Shown one piece after another: positions 1 to 6,504 of a DNA stretch of 6,720 nucleotides. The DNA comes from Verrucomicrobiota bacterium (lineage in GTDB: Bacteria > Verrucomicrobiota > Verrucomicrobiia > Limisphaerales > UBA1096), in the NCBI GenBank assembly GCA_003972865.1, contig QOAX01000014.1, positions 1-6,720 on the forward strand, written 5' to 3'. The first letter of the stretch is position 1. Each line of letters begins with the position of its first letter. The position numbers and the translations under genes were made by a program. Below the pieces are notes generated by a model. The model made no database searches. It saw only the letters and a list, made by a program, of their open reading frames with translations, and was not told the DNA's origin.

Positions 1-41
1 CACCCAACGGGCTGGAAGTCCATCGGGTGCTTGGGGAATGA
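1..41 (+). CDS. possible 3' end of an upstream gene (partial)
   Basis: Reading from base 3, the frame gives PNGLEVHRVLGE and then a TGA at 39-41. The codons have the G/C-rich third positions seen in the confident genes of this window. A second frame, from base 1, also reads sensibly (ending NETV, TAG at 49-51), so the frame is not settled. Either way the gene would converge on the minus-strand membrane-protein gene, whose stop is at 56-58. No family can be named from so few residues, and the stretch may be non-coding. Confidence 0.22.
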   Translation, partial: PNGLEVHRVLGE

Positions 42-55
42 AACCGTTTAGCCGA

Positions 56-538
56 TTATTCCACGGCAGCGGCCGCTGCGGCTGGTGCGGCGACAAACGC
101 CAGTATTCCGGCGATCAAATGGAGGACGTTCGATAGCCCGATGGATGGGAAATTACCCGCCCAAAGCGATACCACCACGGCCACCAGGATCAACACGCCG
201 CCAATCGTTGCCTTGTTGCCTTTGCCAAGGGCGATAAAGGCCATGATAGTGCCGATTAGACCAAGAATCCCTTGAGCACCGGCAAGCATTGCTACATTTC
301 CAACGGCAGAAGCAGCTTCTCCAGCGTCCGCAAGGCCTTCCTGCAGCTCGGCCAGTTGGGCCTTGTCTTCTTTGCTTATTTCCTCTCCGGACTCTTTGGC
401 AGCTTGCTCTGCAGCTTCCTGCATTACTGCGCCAAGCCCTTCGCTTCCCAAGGCACCGGCGCAGGCACCGGCACAGGCTCCAAATGCCAATGCCGTGACA
501 CTCCCAATGATTCCTAAGACTAGGATTGCAACTCTCAT
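56..538 (-). CDS. small four-helix membrane protein, DUF4064-like topology
   Basis: This encodes 160 residues of unknown function. Visible segments are a hydrophobic N-terminal helix (about residues 3-22), a polar, Glu/Lys/Ala-rich helical stretch (about 38-75), and three further hydrophobic segments (about 82-104, 111-127 and 133-152) ending in an alanine-rich tail. One helix, a roughly 50-residue loop, then three helices is the arrangement of DUF4064-type proteins; this is topology resemblance, not a firm assignment. Cys22 and Cys26 lie in a duplicated ACAG unit encoded by a 12-bp tandem repeat; the site is not a convincing lipobox. The ATG start at 538 is supported by an AAGGAG sequence 10 nt upstream. 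The gene is transcribed away from the 766-5719 operon and looks monocistronic. A hairpin sits in its leader. No substrate or partner can be inferred. Confidence 0.8.
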   Translation of the reverse strand: MRVAILVLGIIGSVTALAFGACAGACAGALGSEGLGAVMQEAAEQAAKESGEEISKEDKAQLAELQEGLADAGEAASAVGNVAMLAGAQGILGLIGTIMAFIALGKGNKATIGGVLILVAVVVSLWAGNFPSIGLSNVLHLIAGILAFVAAPAAAAAAVE

Positions 539-548
539 GTTTTTATAT

Positions 549-554
549 CTCCTT
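549..554 (-). promoter_or_regulatory. ribosome binding site of the membrane-protein gene
   Basis: The minus strand reads AAGGAG, followed by a 10-nt A/T-rich spacer (ATATAAAAAC) and ATG at 538. This is the clearest Shine-Dalgarno sequence in the window and fixes the start of this gene. Confidence 0.8.
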
Positions 555-562
555 TCAGGTTA

Positions 563-585
563 TTCGGGCGGAACATCCACCCGAA
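563..585 (-). promoter_or_regulatory. GC-rich hairpin in the leader of the membrane-protein gene
   Basis: On the minus strand the arms are TTCGGGTGG and CCGCCCGAA around a 5-nt loop (ATGTT). All nine positions pair in minus-strand RNA (one as G-U); in plus-strand RNA the same position would be a C-A mismatch, so the structure fits better as part of the leader of the gene at 56-538. It ends 8 nt upstream of the AAGGAG. It has no U-tract, so it is not a standard terminator. A role in mRNA stability or translation control is inference. Confidence 0.5.
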
Positions 586-765
586 GACGGCACTCTGTGG
601 CATCTTTTCTTTCCGTCAAATAAATAAATAAAATCTATAAATTAATCTATTGACAGATGAACCGGTGTTTGAATGGCTCAACAACCCGCCTCTAAACTGC
701 CCACTTTGGGCTGGACTCGTGGTTATTGGCGATCGCACGTCCGGTTTGGACTTGAGTCGGCTTGA
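586..765. other. divergent intergenic region
   Basis: This stretch separates two divergently transcribed genes and should hold promoters for both. Bases 617-650 are very A/T-rich (TAAA repeats). On the minus strand a weak candidate is CTGTCA (656-651), a 17-nt spacer, and TTTTAT, each hexamer matching 4/6 of the sigma-70 consensus. No convincing promoter is seen for the plus-strand operon. A short direct repeat, CTTGAGT, occurs twice just before the GTG start at 766. Confidence 0.45.
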
Positions 766-3318
766 GTGAAAACCCAAATTCCGGGGGTGTTCCGTGGTGT
801 ATGTTTTGGGCGTTGGCTCGCCTCTGTTCTAATGGCCTGGCCTGTTTTGGCTGAGGCGGGGCATTGGGCGTTTGTGCCTCCTCAAAAAAAACCGTTGCCG
901 ACCGTTCGCAATGTCGATTGGCCAAGCAATGAGTTGGATCGGTTTATTCTGGCCAAGCTTGAGGCGGTGGGTGTTGCGCCTTCAAAGCAGGCTTCCCGGT
1001 CCACTTTGGTGCGGCGGTTGTATTTGGATTTGACCGGGTTGCCGCCTTCGTCGGAGGAGGCCTTGGCGTTTGTTCAGGATGATTCCCCGTGGGGTTATTC
1101 CCGACTTGTCGAGCGGCTGCTGGCGTCGCCGCATTTTGGGGAACGGCAGGCTCAGAACTGGTTTGACCTCGCGCGCTTTGCCGACACGTCGGGCTATGCG
1201 GCGGACCGGACGCGCAACGTCTGGCCGTATCGTGACTGGGTGATTGCTGCGCTGAATGACAACATGCCGTTTGACCGGTTTTCGATCGATCAACTCGCCG
1301 GTGATCTGGTGCCGAACGCGACACAGGAGCAGCGGGTGGCCAGCGCGTTTCATCGCCACTCGATGCAGGCCAAGGGCAACAACCCGCGTAAGGAGGAGTT
1401 TCGGGTCAAGGGCATTGTGGATCGGCTTCAGGCGACCGGCCGAACCTGGCTTGGGCTGACGCTGGAGTGCGCCGAGTGTCACGATCACAAGCACGACCCG
1501 ATCAGTCAGCGGGAGTATTACGAGTTGTTCGCGATCTTTAACAATGTGCCGCACCTCGGCACCGGCTACGGGGTCCACGGGCCGATGATGTCGTACACGC
1601 CGGCCGCCGCCCGGCTGGAGCAGGAGCGCTTGGCCAAGCGTTTGGCTGTCTTGAGGGGGCAAATGCCGCTTAGCCAAGTGAAGCATGAGGGGTTGATCGG
1701 CGAGTGGCAGGCACCGACACAGGCCAAGGATGCGGCCCGGTTCAGCCTGACCAGAAGCATGACCATCACGGCGGAAATTCAGACAACCGGTGCGATTGGT
1801 GACATTGTTTCGAAGTACGATTGGAAGGCCGGGGAGCGGGGTTATGTTTTTGGTGTCGGCGGCGAGGGCGATGTGAAGGCGGAGCCGGGCAAGTTGTTCG
1901 CCTGGTTTTCCTCCGAGGCGGCGACGTTTAAAGGAGTGGTGGCGTACGGGAGCCGTCGGGTGGATGACGGCCAGTCGCATCACGTGGCCATGGTGTTTGA
2001 AGCCGGCCAGTCGGTTCGCTTTTTTGTCGATGGCATCGAGGATGAGGCGGTGCGGATCGAGGGGCCGATCCCGAAAACGGTTGCCCAGAGTGCGCGGGGT
2101 CTGGCGGTGGGTGCGGGGTTTGAGGATTCATCCAAGGCGACGGCGTTTCGTTTTGACGGCCGCTTGGCCAACGTGCGGTTGTACGATCGGGTGATTTCGA
2201 ATCCAAGCGGGCTGGATGTTTCGAAACCGAAGGTCGCGGAGTACCGGCGCTTGGCCAAGCGCTTGGCCAAGGCGGAAGGTGCGTCGATCGAAGTGCCGGT
2301 GATGGATGAGTTGCCGGAGCCGCGCGAAACGCACGTGTTGGTTCGCGGCGATTTCAAAAACAAGGGCGAGCGGGTGTTTGCGGGTGTGCCCAAAATAATG
2401 CCGGCCCTTTCGACGGCAAACGGGGCATCGCTAAATCGGCTCGATTTTGCGCGATGGCTTTTCTCCGGCAAACAGCCGTTGACTGCGAGGGTGGCGGTTA
2501 ATCGTATTTGGCAGCATCACTTTGGCGAAGGGCTCGTGCGGACGATGGCGGATTTTGGGCATTACGGCGATCGACCGTCCCATCCGGAGTTGCTCGACTG
2601 GCTGGCGGTGCGCTTCGGCGAGAGCGGCTGGGACGTGAAGGCAATGCACCGGTTGATTGTGAATTCGTCGACCTATCAGCAGGCCTCGATGCGTCGGGCA
2701 GAACTCGGCAGAGTGGATCCGCTCAATCGATTGCTTGCGTGGTTTCCGCGTGTCCGCCTGCCTGCGGAGCAGATTCGCGACGGGGCATTGGCGGCGGCGG
2801 GGCAGTTGTCCGCGCGCATCGGCGGGCCGAGTGTTTTCCCCATGCAACCGGCCGGGCTGTACGAGGAGCGAGGTCAGGATTTGCCGGGCAACTCGAATTT
2901 CAAATGGCAAAACTCGGTTGGCGAGGGTCAGTTTCGCCGGTCGATTTATACCTACTGGAAACGGATGATGCTGCATCCGGTGATGTCGACATTTGATGCG
3001 CCGACGCGACAGGTTTGCGTGGCCAAGCGCTCGGTGACGAACACGCCGCAGCAGGCGCTGGTCGGGATGAACGAGCCGGCGATGCACGCGGCGGCTCTGG
3101 CTTTGGCCAAGCGCCTGTCCAAGCTCGGCGGGGATCCGGAAAAGGTACAGCACGCGTTTTTACTCTGCTTTTCGCGCGAGCCGGACGCGCTTGAATTGCG
3201 ACAATGCCTCCGCTTTTTGGAGCAGCAACGGGAGCAGCGGCGACTCGCCAAGGGGGATGAGTGGTCGGCCCTGGCTGCGGTGCTTTTGAATTTGGATGAA
3301 CGACTGACCCGCGAATGA
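766..3318 (+). CDS. secreted DUF1549-LamG-DUF1553 (PSCyt2/PSD1) protein
   Basis: This is an 850-residue exported protein. A Sec signal peptide with a hydrophobic core at about 12-28 ends at a probable cleavage site A29-E30-A31. The DUF1549/PSCyt2 domain (about 52-258) carries WFDLARFAD (from W132), WPYRDWV (from W153) and the signature C235-A-E-C238-H239-D-H-K-H-D-P, a c-type-haem-like CxxCH motif. A LamG/concanavalin-like domain follows (about 320-480). DUF1553/PSD1 (about 552-840) shows VNRIWQHHFGEG (N579-G589), HPELLDW (from H606), FDAP (743-746) and TNTPQQALVGMN (758-769). The separate N-terminal PSCyt1 cytochrome domain found in many relatives is absent. The biochemical role of the family is not established; haem binding and carbohydrate or substrate contact via LamG are inferences. 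The start is GTG without a clear ribosome binding site, chosen because it gives a complete signal peptide. Its stop overlaps the next start (ATGA), indicating translational coupling. Confidence 0.93.
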   Translation: MKTQIPGVFRGVCFGRWLASVLMAWPVLAEAGHWAFVPPQKKPLPTVRNVDWPSNELDRFILAKLEAVGVAPSKQASRSTLVRRLYLDLTGLPPSSEEALAFVQDDSPWGYSRLVERLLASPHFGERQAQNWFDLARFADTSGYAADRTRNVWPYRDWVIAALNDNMPFDRFSIDQLAGDLVPNATQEQRVASAFHRHSMQAKGNNPRKEEFRVKGIVDRLQATGRTWLGLTLECAECHDHKHDPISQREYYELFAIFNNVPHLGTGYGVHGPMMSYTPAAARLEQERLAKRLAVLRGQMPLSQVKHEGLIGEWQAPTQAKDAARFSLTRSMTITAEIQTTGAIGDIVSKYDWKAGERGYVFGVGGEGDVKAEPGKLFAWFSSEAATFKGVVAYGSRRVDDGQSHHVAMVFEAGQSVRFFVDGIEDEAVRIEGPIPKTVAQSARGLAVGAGFEDSSKATAFRFDGRLANVRLYDRVISNPSGLDVSKPKVAEYRRLAKRLAKAEGASIEVPVMDELPEPRETHVLVRGDFKNKGERVFAGVPKIMPALSTANGASLNRLDFARWLFSGKQPLTARVAVNRIWQHHFGEGLVRTMADFGHYGDRPSHPELLDWLAVRFGESGWDVKAMHRLIVNSSTYQQASMRRAELGRVDPLNRLLAWFPRVRLPAEQIRDGALAAAGQLSARIGGPSVFPMQPAGLYEERGQDLPGNSNFKWQNSVGEGQFRRSIYTYWKRMMLHPVMSTFDAPTRQVCVAKRSVTNTPQQALVGMNEPAMHAAALALAKRLSKLGGDPEKVQHAFLLCFSREPDALELRQCLRFLEQQREQRRLAKGDEWSALAAVLLNLDERLTRE

Positions 3319-4727
3319 ACATTGACTCTGCCCAATCCGATTTTCTCGCCGACCAAACGCGCCGTGCTTTTCTCGGTCGTGCCGCGGGCGGTTTCGGCGG
3401 CTTGGCGCTGGGATGTCTGCTGCGGGAGAACTTGGCCGCGAAGCCGCTGAAGCCACATTTCGCGCCGCGTGCCAAGCGTGTGATCAGTCTGTTCATGTCC
3501 GGCGGGCCGTCGCATGTGGACACGTTTGACCCCAAACCGTTGCTCACCAAACTCGACGGCCAGCCGATGCCGGCGGACATCATCAAAAACCACGAGTTCG
3601 CGATGATCAAAACCAAAGAGCCGCAGGTGAAGGGATCGCCGTGGGCATTCCGGACGCACGGGCAAAGTGGCACTGAGATTTCGGAACTGTTCCCGCACGT
3701 GGCGGGTGTGGCGGATGACCTGGCGGTGGTGCGGTCTCTGTACTCGGACACGTTCAATCACGACCCGGCAGTGACGTTTATGAACACCGGAAACGTGCGT
3801 TTCGGTTGGCCGTCGTTGGGTGCCTGGGCGTCGTACGGACTCGGCACGGAAAACAGCGATCTGCCGGCGTACATCGTTCTGGCTTCGGGCCGGAATATTC
3901 AGCCGCTGCTCGATAGCTATTGGGGCGCGGGTTTTTTGCCGCCGGAACATCAGGGGGTGCCGCTGCGGACGCAGGGCGATCCGGTTTTATATTTGAGAAG
4001 CCCAAAGGATGTGAGCCGCGAGACGCGCGGTGACCAGATCGGTTTGCTCGGGGCGCTGAACCGGCATCATTTTGAACGGGTGAACGATCCGGAAATTTTG
4101 GCGCGCATCAAGCAGTACGAGCTGGCGTTTCGAATGCAGGCGTCGGTGCCGGAGTTGGCGGATATCTCGCGCGAACCAACCGGTGAGCTTGAGGCGTACG
4201 GCGCCGAGCCGGGCAAGGTTTCGTTTGCGAACAATTGTCTGCTGGCGCGGCGTCTCAGTGAACGCGGCGTGCGTTTTGTCCAGTTGTACGAAAAGGGCTG
4301 GGACTCTCATGGCGAGATTTCGACGCAACATCCCGAACGCTGCCGTGCTGTGGACCGGCCCATCGCGGCCTTGATCGGCGACCTCAAGCAACGCGGTTTG
4401 CTGAATGAAACGCTGGTGATCTGGGGCGGTGAGTTCGGGCGGACGCCAATGGCGCAGGGAAGTGGTTCTGGTTTCGGTCGCGATCATCATCCTCACGGCT
4501 TCACCGTTTGGATGGCCGGCGGCGGGATCAAGCCGGGGATCGTCCACGGTGCGACGGATGAGTTCGGCTACTTTGCCGAGGAAGACAAAGTGCACGTGCA
4601 CGACCTCAACGCGACCATCCTCCACTGCCTCGGCATGAACCACGAAAAGTTTACCTTTCGTCATCAGGGCCGCGATTTTCGGTTAACCGACGTCCACGGC
4701 CAAGTGGTCGAGAATCTATTGGCATAA
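3315..4727 (+). CDS. Tat-exported DUF1501 protein
   Basis: This encodes 470 residues of the DUF1501 family, which belongs to the alkaline phosphatase/sulfatase-like fold superfamily. The N-terminus has a twin-arginine signal, T15-R16-R17-A-F-L, followed by a Gly/Ala/Leu hydrophobic stretch (23-36), so export in folded form via Tat is likely. The domain begins near residue 54 with SLFMSGGPSHVDTFDPK (S58-K74). It continues with WDSHGE (329-334), WGGEFGRTP (370-378) and GRDHHPHG (388-395); the conserved Asp/His residues are candidate metal ligands. Length and ending are typical and the protein looks intact. The start overlaps the stop of the DUF1549/DUF1553 gene by 4 bp. The pairing of these two families is recurrent in planctomycetes and verrucomicrobia, suggesting they act together outside the cytoplasm. 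The substrate is unknown; no sulfatase Cys/Ser-x-Pro-x-Arg motif is visible, so it should not be called a sulfatase. Confidence 0.94.
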   Translation: MNIDSAQSDFLADQTRRAFLGRAAGGFGGLALGCLLRENLAAKPLKPHFAPRAKRVISLFMSGGPSHVDTFDPKPLLTKLDGQPMPADIIKNHEFAMIKTKEPQVKGSPWAFRTHGQSGTEISELFPHVAGVADDLAVVRSLYSDTFNHDPAVTFMNTGNVRFGWPSLGAWASYGLGTENSDLPAYIVLASGRNIQPLLDSYWGAGFLPPEHQGVPLRTQGDPVLYLRSPKDVSRETRGDQIGLLGALNRHHFERVNDPEILARIKQYELAFRMQASVPELADISREPTGELEAYGAEPGKVSFANNCLLARRLSERGVRFVQLYEKGWDSHGEISTQHPERCRAVDRPIAALIGDLKQRGLLNETLVIWGGEFGRTPMAQGSGSGFGRDHHPHGFTVWMAGGGIKPGIVHGATDEFGYFAEEDKVHVHDLNATILHCLGMNHEKFTFRHQGRDFRLTDVHGQVVENLLA

Positions 4728-4780
4728 TTTACTTATGGGGGTTGACCAAAGAGGGGTTGGGTGCGGATGATTTCGAGGAG

Positions 4781-5719
4781 ATGAGTGCGAACATTTTTCG
4801 CGGGTGTATTCCCGCCTTGATGACTCCCTGCGATGCCAGTGGCGCTCCCAATTACGATGCACTTGTGGCGACGGCCAAGCGCCTGGTTGAGGTCGGGATG
4901 CGTGGGGTGGTCTATTGCGGATCGATGGGCGACTGGCCGTTGTTGACGAACGAGCAGCGGCAGGAGGGCGTCAGTCGCTTGGCCAAGGCCAGCGTGCCGG
5001 TGGTGGTCGGTACAGGGGCGCAGAGTCCGCGACAGGCGGTGAGCCACGCCGCGCATGCCCGGGAGGTCGGGGCGGCCGGGTTGATGGTGATTCCCCGGGT
5101 GCTTTCACGGGGAATCTCACCGGCGGCGCAGCGGGCGCACTTTGCCGATGTTTTGCGGGCGGGCGGCGATCTGCCGGCAGTGATTTACAACAGCCCGTAC
5201 TATGGATTTGAAACCAAGGCGGACTTGTTTTTCGATCTCAACCGGGAGTTTCCGAACCTCATCGGCTTCAAGGAATTCGGCGGGGCTGCGTCTCTGAGTT
5301 ATGCGGCGGAAAACATCACCAACCGTGACCCAAGCCTGTCACTGGTGGTGGGAGTGGATAGGCAGGTGTTTCACGGCTACGTCCGTTGTAGCGCGGTGGG
5401 GGCCATCACCGGTGTGGGCAACGCGCTGCCAAGGGAGGTGTTGCGCTTGGTTAGTTTGTGCGAACAGGCGGCCGGCGGGGATGTCGAGGCGCGCCGCTTG
5501 GCCGGGGAGTTGGACGACGCCCTGTCGGTGCTGGCCAAGTTTGACGAGGGCCCGGACTTGGTTTTATACTACAAGCAACTGATGGTGCTCGAAGGGCACT
5601 CGGAGTACGGGCATCACATTCATTCGTCGGATGCGTTGAGTGCAAGTCAGCGCGAATTTCTCCAGAGCCAATGGGAGCAGTTCCGGAGTTGGTGGGACAG
5701 TTGGCAGGGCAAACCGTAA
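4781..5719 (+). CDS. DapA/NAL-superfamily enzyme, 1-pyrroline-4-hydroxy-2-carboxylate deaminase-like
   Basis: This encodes 312 residues forming a (beta/alpha)8 class I Schiff-base enzyme. Numbered from the ATG at 4781, the Schiff-base lysine is K164 in IGFKEFGG and the catalytic tyrosine is Y136 in VIYNSPYYG. The usual GTTGE loop is replaced by G47-S-M-G-D-W. These changes, and YNSPYYG instead of the DapA YNVPSRT, argue against true dihydrodipicolinate synthase. The combination CGSMGDWPLLT, MVIPRVLSRG and FDEGPDLVLYYK matches a subgroup I recall from hydroxyproline-catabolism clusters, where the enzyme deaminates 1-pyrroline-4-hydroxy-2-carboxylate to a 2-oxoglutarate semialdehyde. That assignment is from memory and tentative; no other hydroxyproline gene is in view. 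There is no signal peptide, so it is cytoplasmic. It starts 53 nt after the DUF1501 stop, probably in the same operon. A TTG at 4742 would add 13 residues; the ATG is preferred because relatives begin near MSANIF, although GAGGAG abuts it closely. Confidence 0.9.
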   Translation: MSANIFRGCIPALMTPCDASGAPNYDALVATAKRLVEVGMRGVVYCGSMGDWPLLTNEQRQEGVSRLAKASVPVVVGTGAQSPRQAVSHAAHAREVGAAGLMVIPRVLSRGISPAAQRAHFADVLRAGGDLPAVIYNSPYYGFETKADLFFDLNREFPNLIGFKEFGGAASLSYAAENITNRDPSLSLVVGVDRQVFHGYVRCSAVGAITGVGNALPREVLRLVSLCEQAAGGDVEARRLAGELDDALSVLAKFDEGPDLVLYYKQLMVLEGHSEYGHHIHSSDALSASQREFLQSQWEQFRSWWDSWQGKP

Positions 5720-6121
5720 TTTAAAGATGAGAAAAAGGAATTGAATAGAGTTAACTTATTTAGAAAGAACGATTTAAAGAGAAAGTTTAAATTTAATGAG
5801 AATTCGATCTAATAAAAGGGATATGTGAGTTGTTGATGAGATCGTAGTTGTTTTTTATTTGATATTGTTAGACTGAAATAATGAAATTTAAATTAGGTAG
5901 GATAAATTAAAACACAGAAAACATTAAGGTTCTAAGATGTTTATTAGTAGATTTGGTTTTAATTCAAAACACATTTCATCATTTCAAATGATATTTAGTA
6001 GATGAAATGAACAAAATTAATTCATGCATTATCTACAGCATATTATTACTATCCATATTAGTTCAGATTTTTGTTAATTGGAGGATTCCTACAACAGATC
6101 AGACAAATGGAGGAATTCGAA
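5720..6121. other. AT-rich stretch without a recognisable gene
   Basis: Right after the stop at 5719 the composition drops from GC-rich to strongly AT-rich, with many TTTAAA and AAATTTAAATTA-type words. All frames on both strands are broken by frequent stops; the longest starts give only about ten residues. No tRNA, rRNA or clear intrinsic terminator is seen. A weak inverted repeat, CGATCT (5805-5810) and AGATCG (5839-5844), with a T-rich tail is the nearest thing to a terminator for the operon. From about 6075, GGAGGATTC and GGAGGAATTC-type words look like decayed units of the 25-nt repeat that follows. Confidence 0.7.
5972..6009. repeat. 9-bp inverted repeat with nested hairpin
   Basis: CATTTCATC (5972-5980) and GATGAAATG (6001-6009) are exact reverse complements around a 20-nt spacer. 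A smaller inverted repeat overlaps it, with TCATTT and AAATGA flanking a single C at 5978-5990, so two alternative structures compete for the same bases. It is A/T-rich and thermodynamically weak. It has no U-tract and may be a protein site, a decayed element end or chance in low-complexity sequence. Confidence 0.4.
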
Positions 6122-6196
6122 TTAGAGGACAAATAATGGATAGTGTCTCTCAAACAAATAGGGAATAGTGTTCTCTGGACAAATAAGGAACAGTGT
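6122..6196 (+). repeat. 25-nt tandem repeat array, left copy
   Basis: Three units have an exact 25-nt spacing: each ends in AGTGT, at 6146, 6171 and 6196, preceded by a (G)ACAAAT block at about 6127, 6152 and 6177. The consensus is roughly GGACAAATAAGGAATAGTGT plus a TCTCT linker. A decayed fourth unit (AGACAAATGGAGGAATTCG) starts at 6101. Bases 6137-6196 match 6445-6504 at 56 of 60 positions without gaps. The array lies 47 nt before the small gene at 6244 and could supply its promoter or be a mobile-element relic. Confidence 0.8.
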
Positions 6197-6243
6197 GGCA
6201 TCAGTCCTTGAGCAGGCGTGGCGGGTGACGTAGGGTGTGGCGC

Positions 6244-6444
6244 ATGAAGAAGTACGAATACAAGATTCACTACCTGAAGCTAGAGACAGGAAAACCAAAG
6301 ATAGAGCAGCTCACCGATACTCTAAACCAATTCGGGGGCGAGGGCTGGCGCCTCAACCGACTTTACGGAGAATTCAGCCTGAGGTCACTATCCTCTTGGA
6401 AGGGTGGGCTTAACCTACTGCTTGAGCGTGAAATCGCGGAATAG
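6244..6444 (+). CDS. small DUF4177-like protein
   Basis: This encodes 66 residues of unknown function. The N-terminus MKKYEYKIHYLKL, a central helix-like stretch ending in FGGEGWRLNRL (W35), and a closing hydrophobic strand LNLLLERE (56-63) are the layout of DUF4177 proteins, which are short alpha/beta proteins with a conserved EGWxL core. It has no signal peptide or membrane segment. The ATG at 6244 is preferred over a GTG at 6235 because it restores the typical MKKYEYK start; AGGG at 6232-6235 is a possible ribosome binding site 8 nt upstream. The gene and its 47-nt leader are more GC-rich than the surrounding sequence. Same-orientation copies of a 25-nt repeat lie on both sides, and its TAG stop (6442-6444) falls within a degraded first unit of the right-hand array. 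This suggests a gene embedded in, or carried with, a repeat element. Confidence 0.65.
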   Translation: MKKYEYKIHYLKLETGKPKIEQLTDTLNQFGGEGWRLNRLYGEFSLRSLSSWKGGLNLLLEREIAE

Positions 6445-6504
6445 TGGATAGTGTCTCTCAGACAAATTTGGAATAGTGTTCTCTGGACAAATAAGGAATA
6501 GTGT
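6430..6504 (+). repeat. 25-nt tandem repeat array, right copy
   Basis: This is the second array in the same orientation as the left one. AGTGT unit ends fall at 6454, 6479 and 6504, an exact 25-nt period. Bases 6445-6504 differ from 6137-6196 at only four positions. The first unit is degraded and overlaps the 3' end of the DUF4177-like gene, providing its TAG stop region. The last unit's AATAGTGTT also forms the left arm of a hairpin that has no counterpart after the left array. Confidence 0.8.

Noticed and set aside
650..655. TTGACA, a perfect -35 hexamer upstream of the operon
   Set aside because: No -10-like hexamer lies 16-18 nt downstream (the sequence there reads AATGGCTC), so it is not called a promoter.
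729..736. GCGATCGC (the cyanobacterial HIP1 word)
   Set aside because: It occurs in a single copy between the divergent genes; nothing suggests a cyanobacterium or a function.
982..1983. Long open frame on the minus strand inside the DUF1549/DUF1553 gene
   Set aside because: It is antisense to a well-recognised gene; open antisense frames are expected in GC-rich coding DNA, and its translation has no recognisable motif.
2952..3950. Long minus-strand open frame across the DUF1549/DUF1553-DUF1501 junction
   Set aside because: It is antisense to two confident genes, Arg/Pro-rich and without family features; a shadow frame.
4742..4780. TTG start adding 13 residues to the DapA-family enzyme
   Set aside because: It is possible, but the added residues do not resemble the family's N-terminus, and ATG at 4781 puts the catalytic lysine at the usual distance from the start.
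5805..5844. CGATCT/AGATCG inverted repeat followed by a T-rich stretch as terminator of the operon
   Set aside because: The stem is only 6 bp with a 28-nt loop, and the T-run is not immediately adjacent; too weak for an intrinsic terminator.
6058..6270. Minus-strand open frame of 70 codons overlapping the left repeat array
   Set aside because: It spans the tandem repeats and the start of the DUF4177-like gene, has no ribosome binding site that I can see, and shows low-complexity composition.
6122..6504. CRISPR array
   Set aside because: The 25-nt units are contiguous with no unique spacers, and the two arrays are separated by a gene.
6137..6504. Two ends of one IS21-type element with multiple terminal repeats
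   Set aside because: The two arrays are in the same orientation, whereas the ends of one insertion sequence should be inverted; no transposase lies between them.
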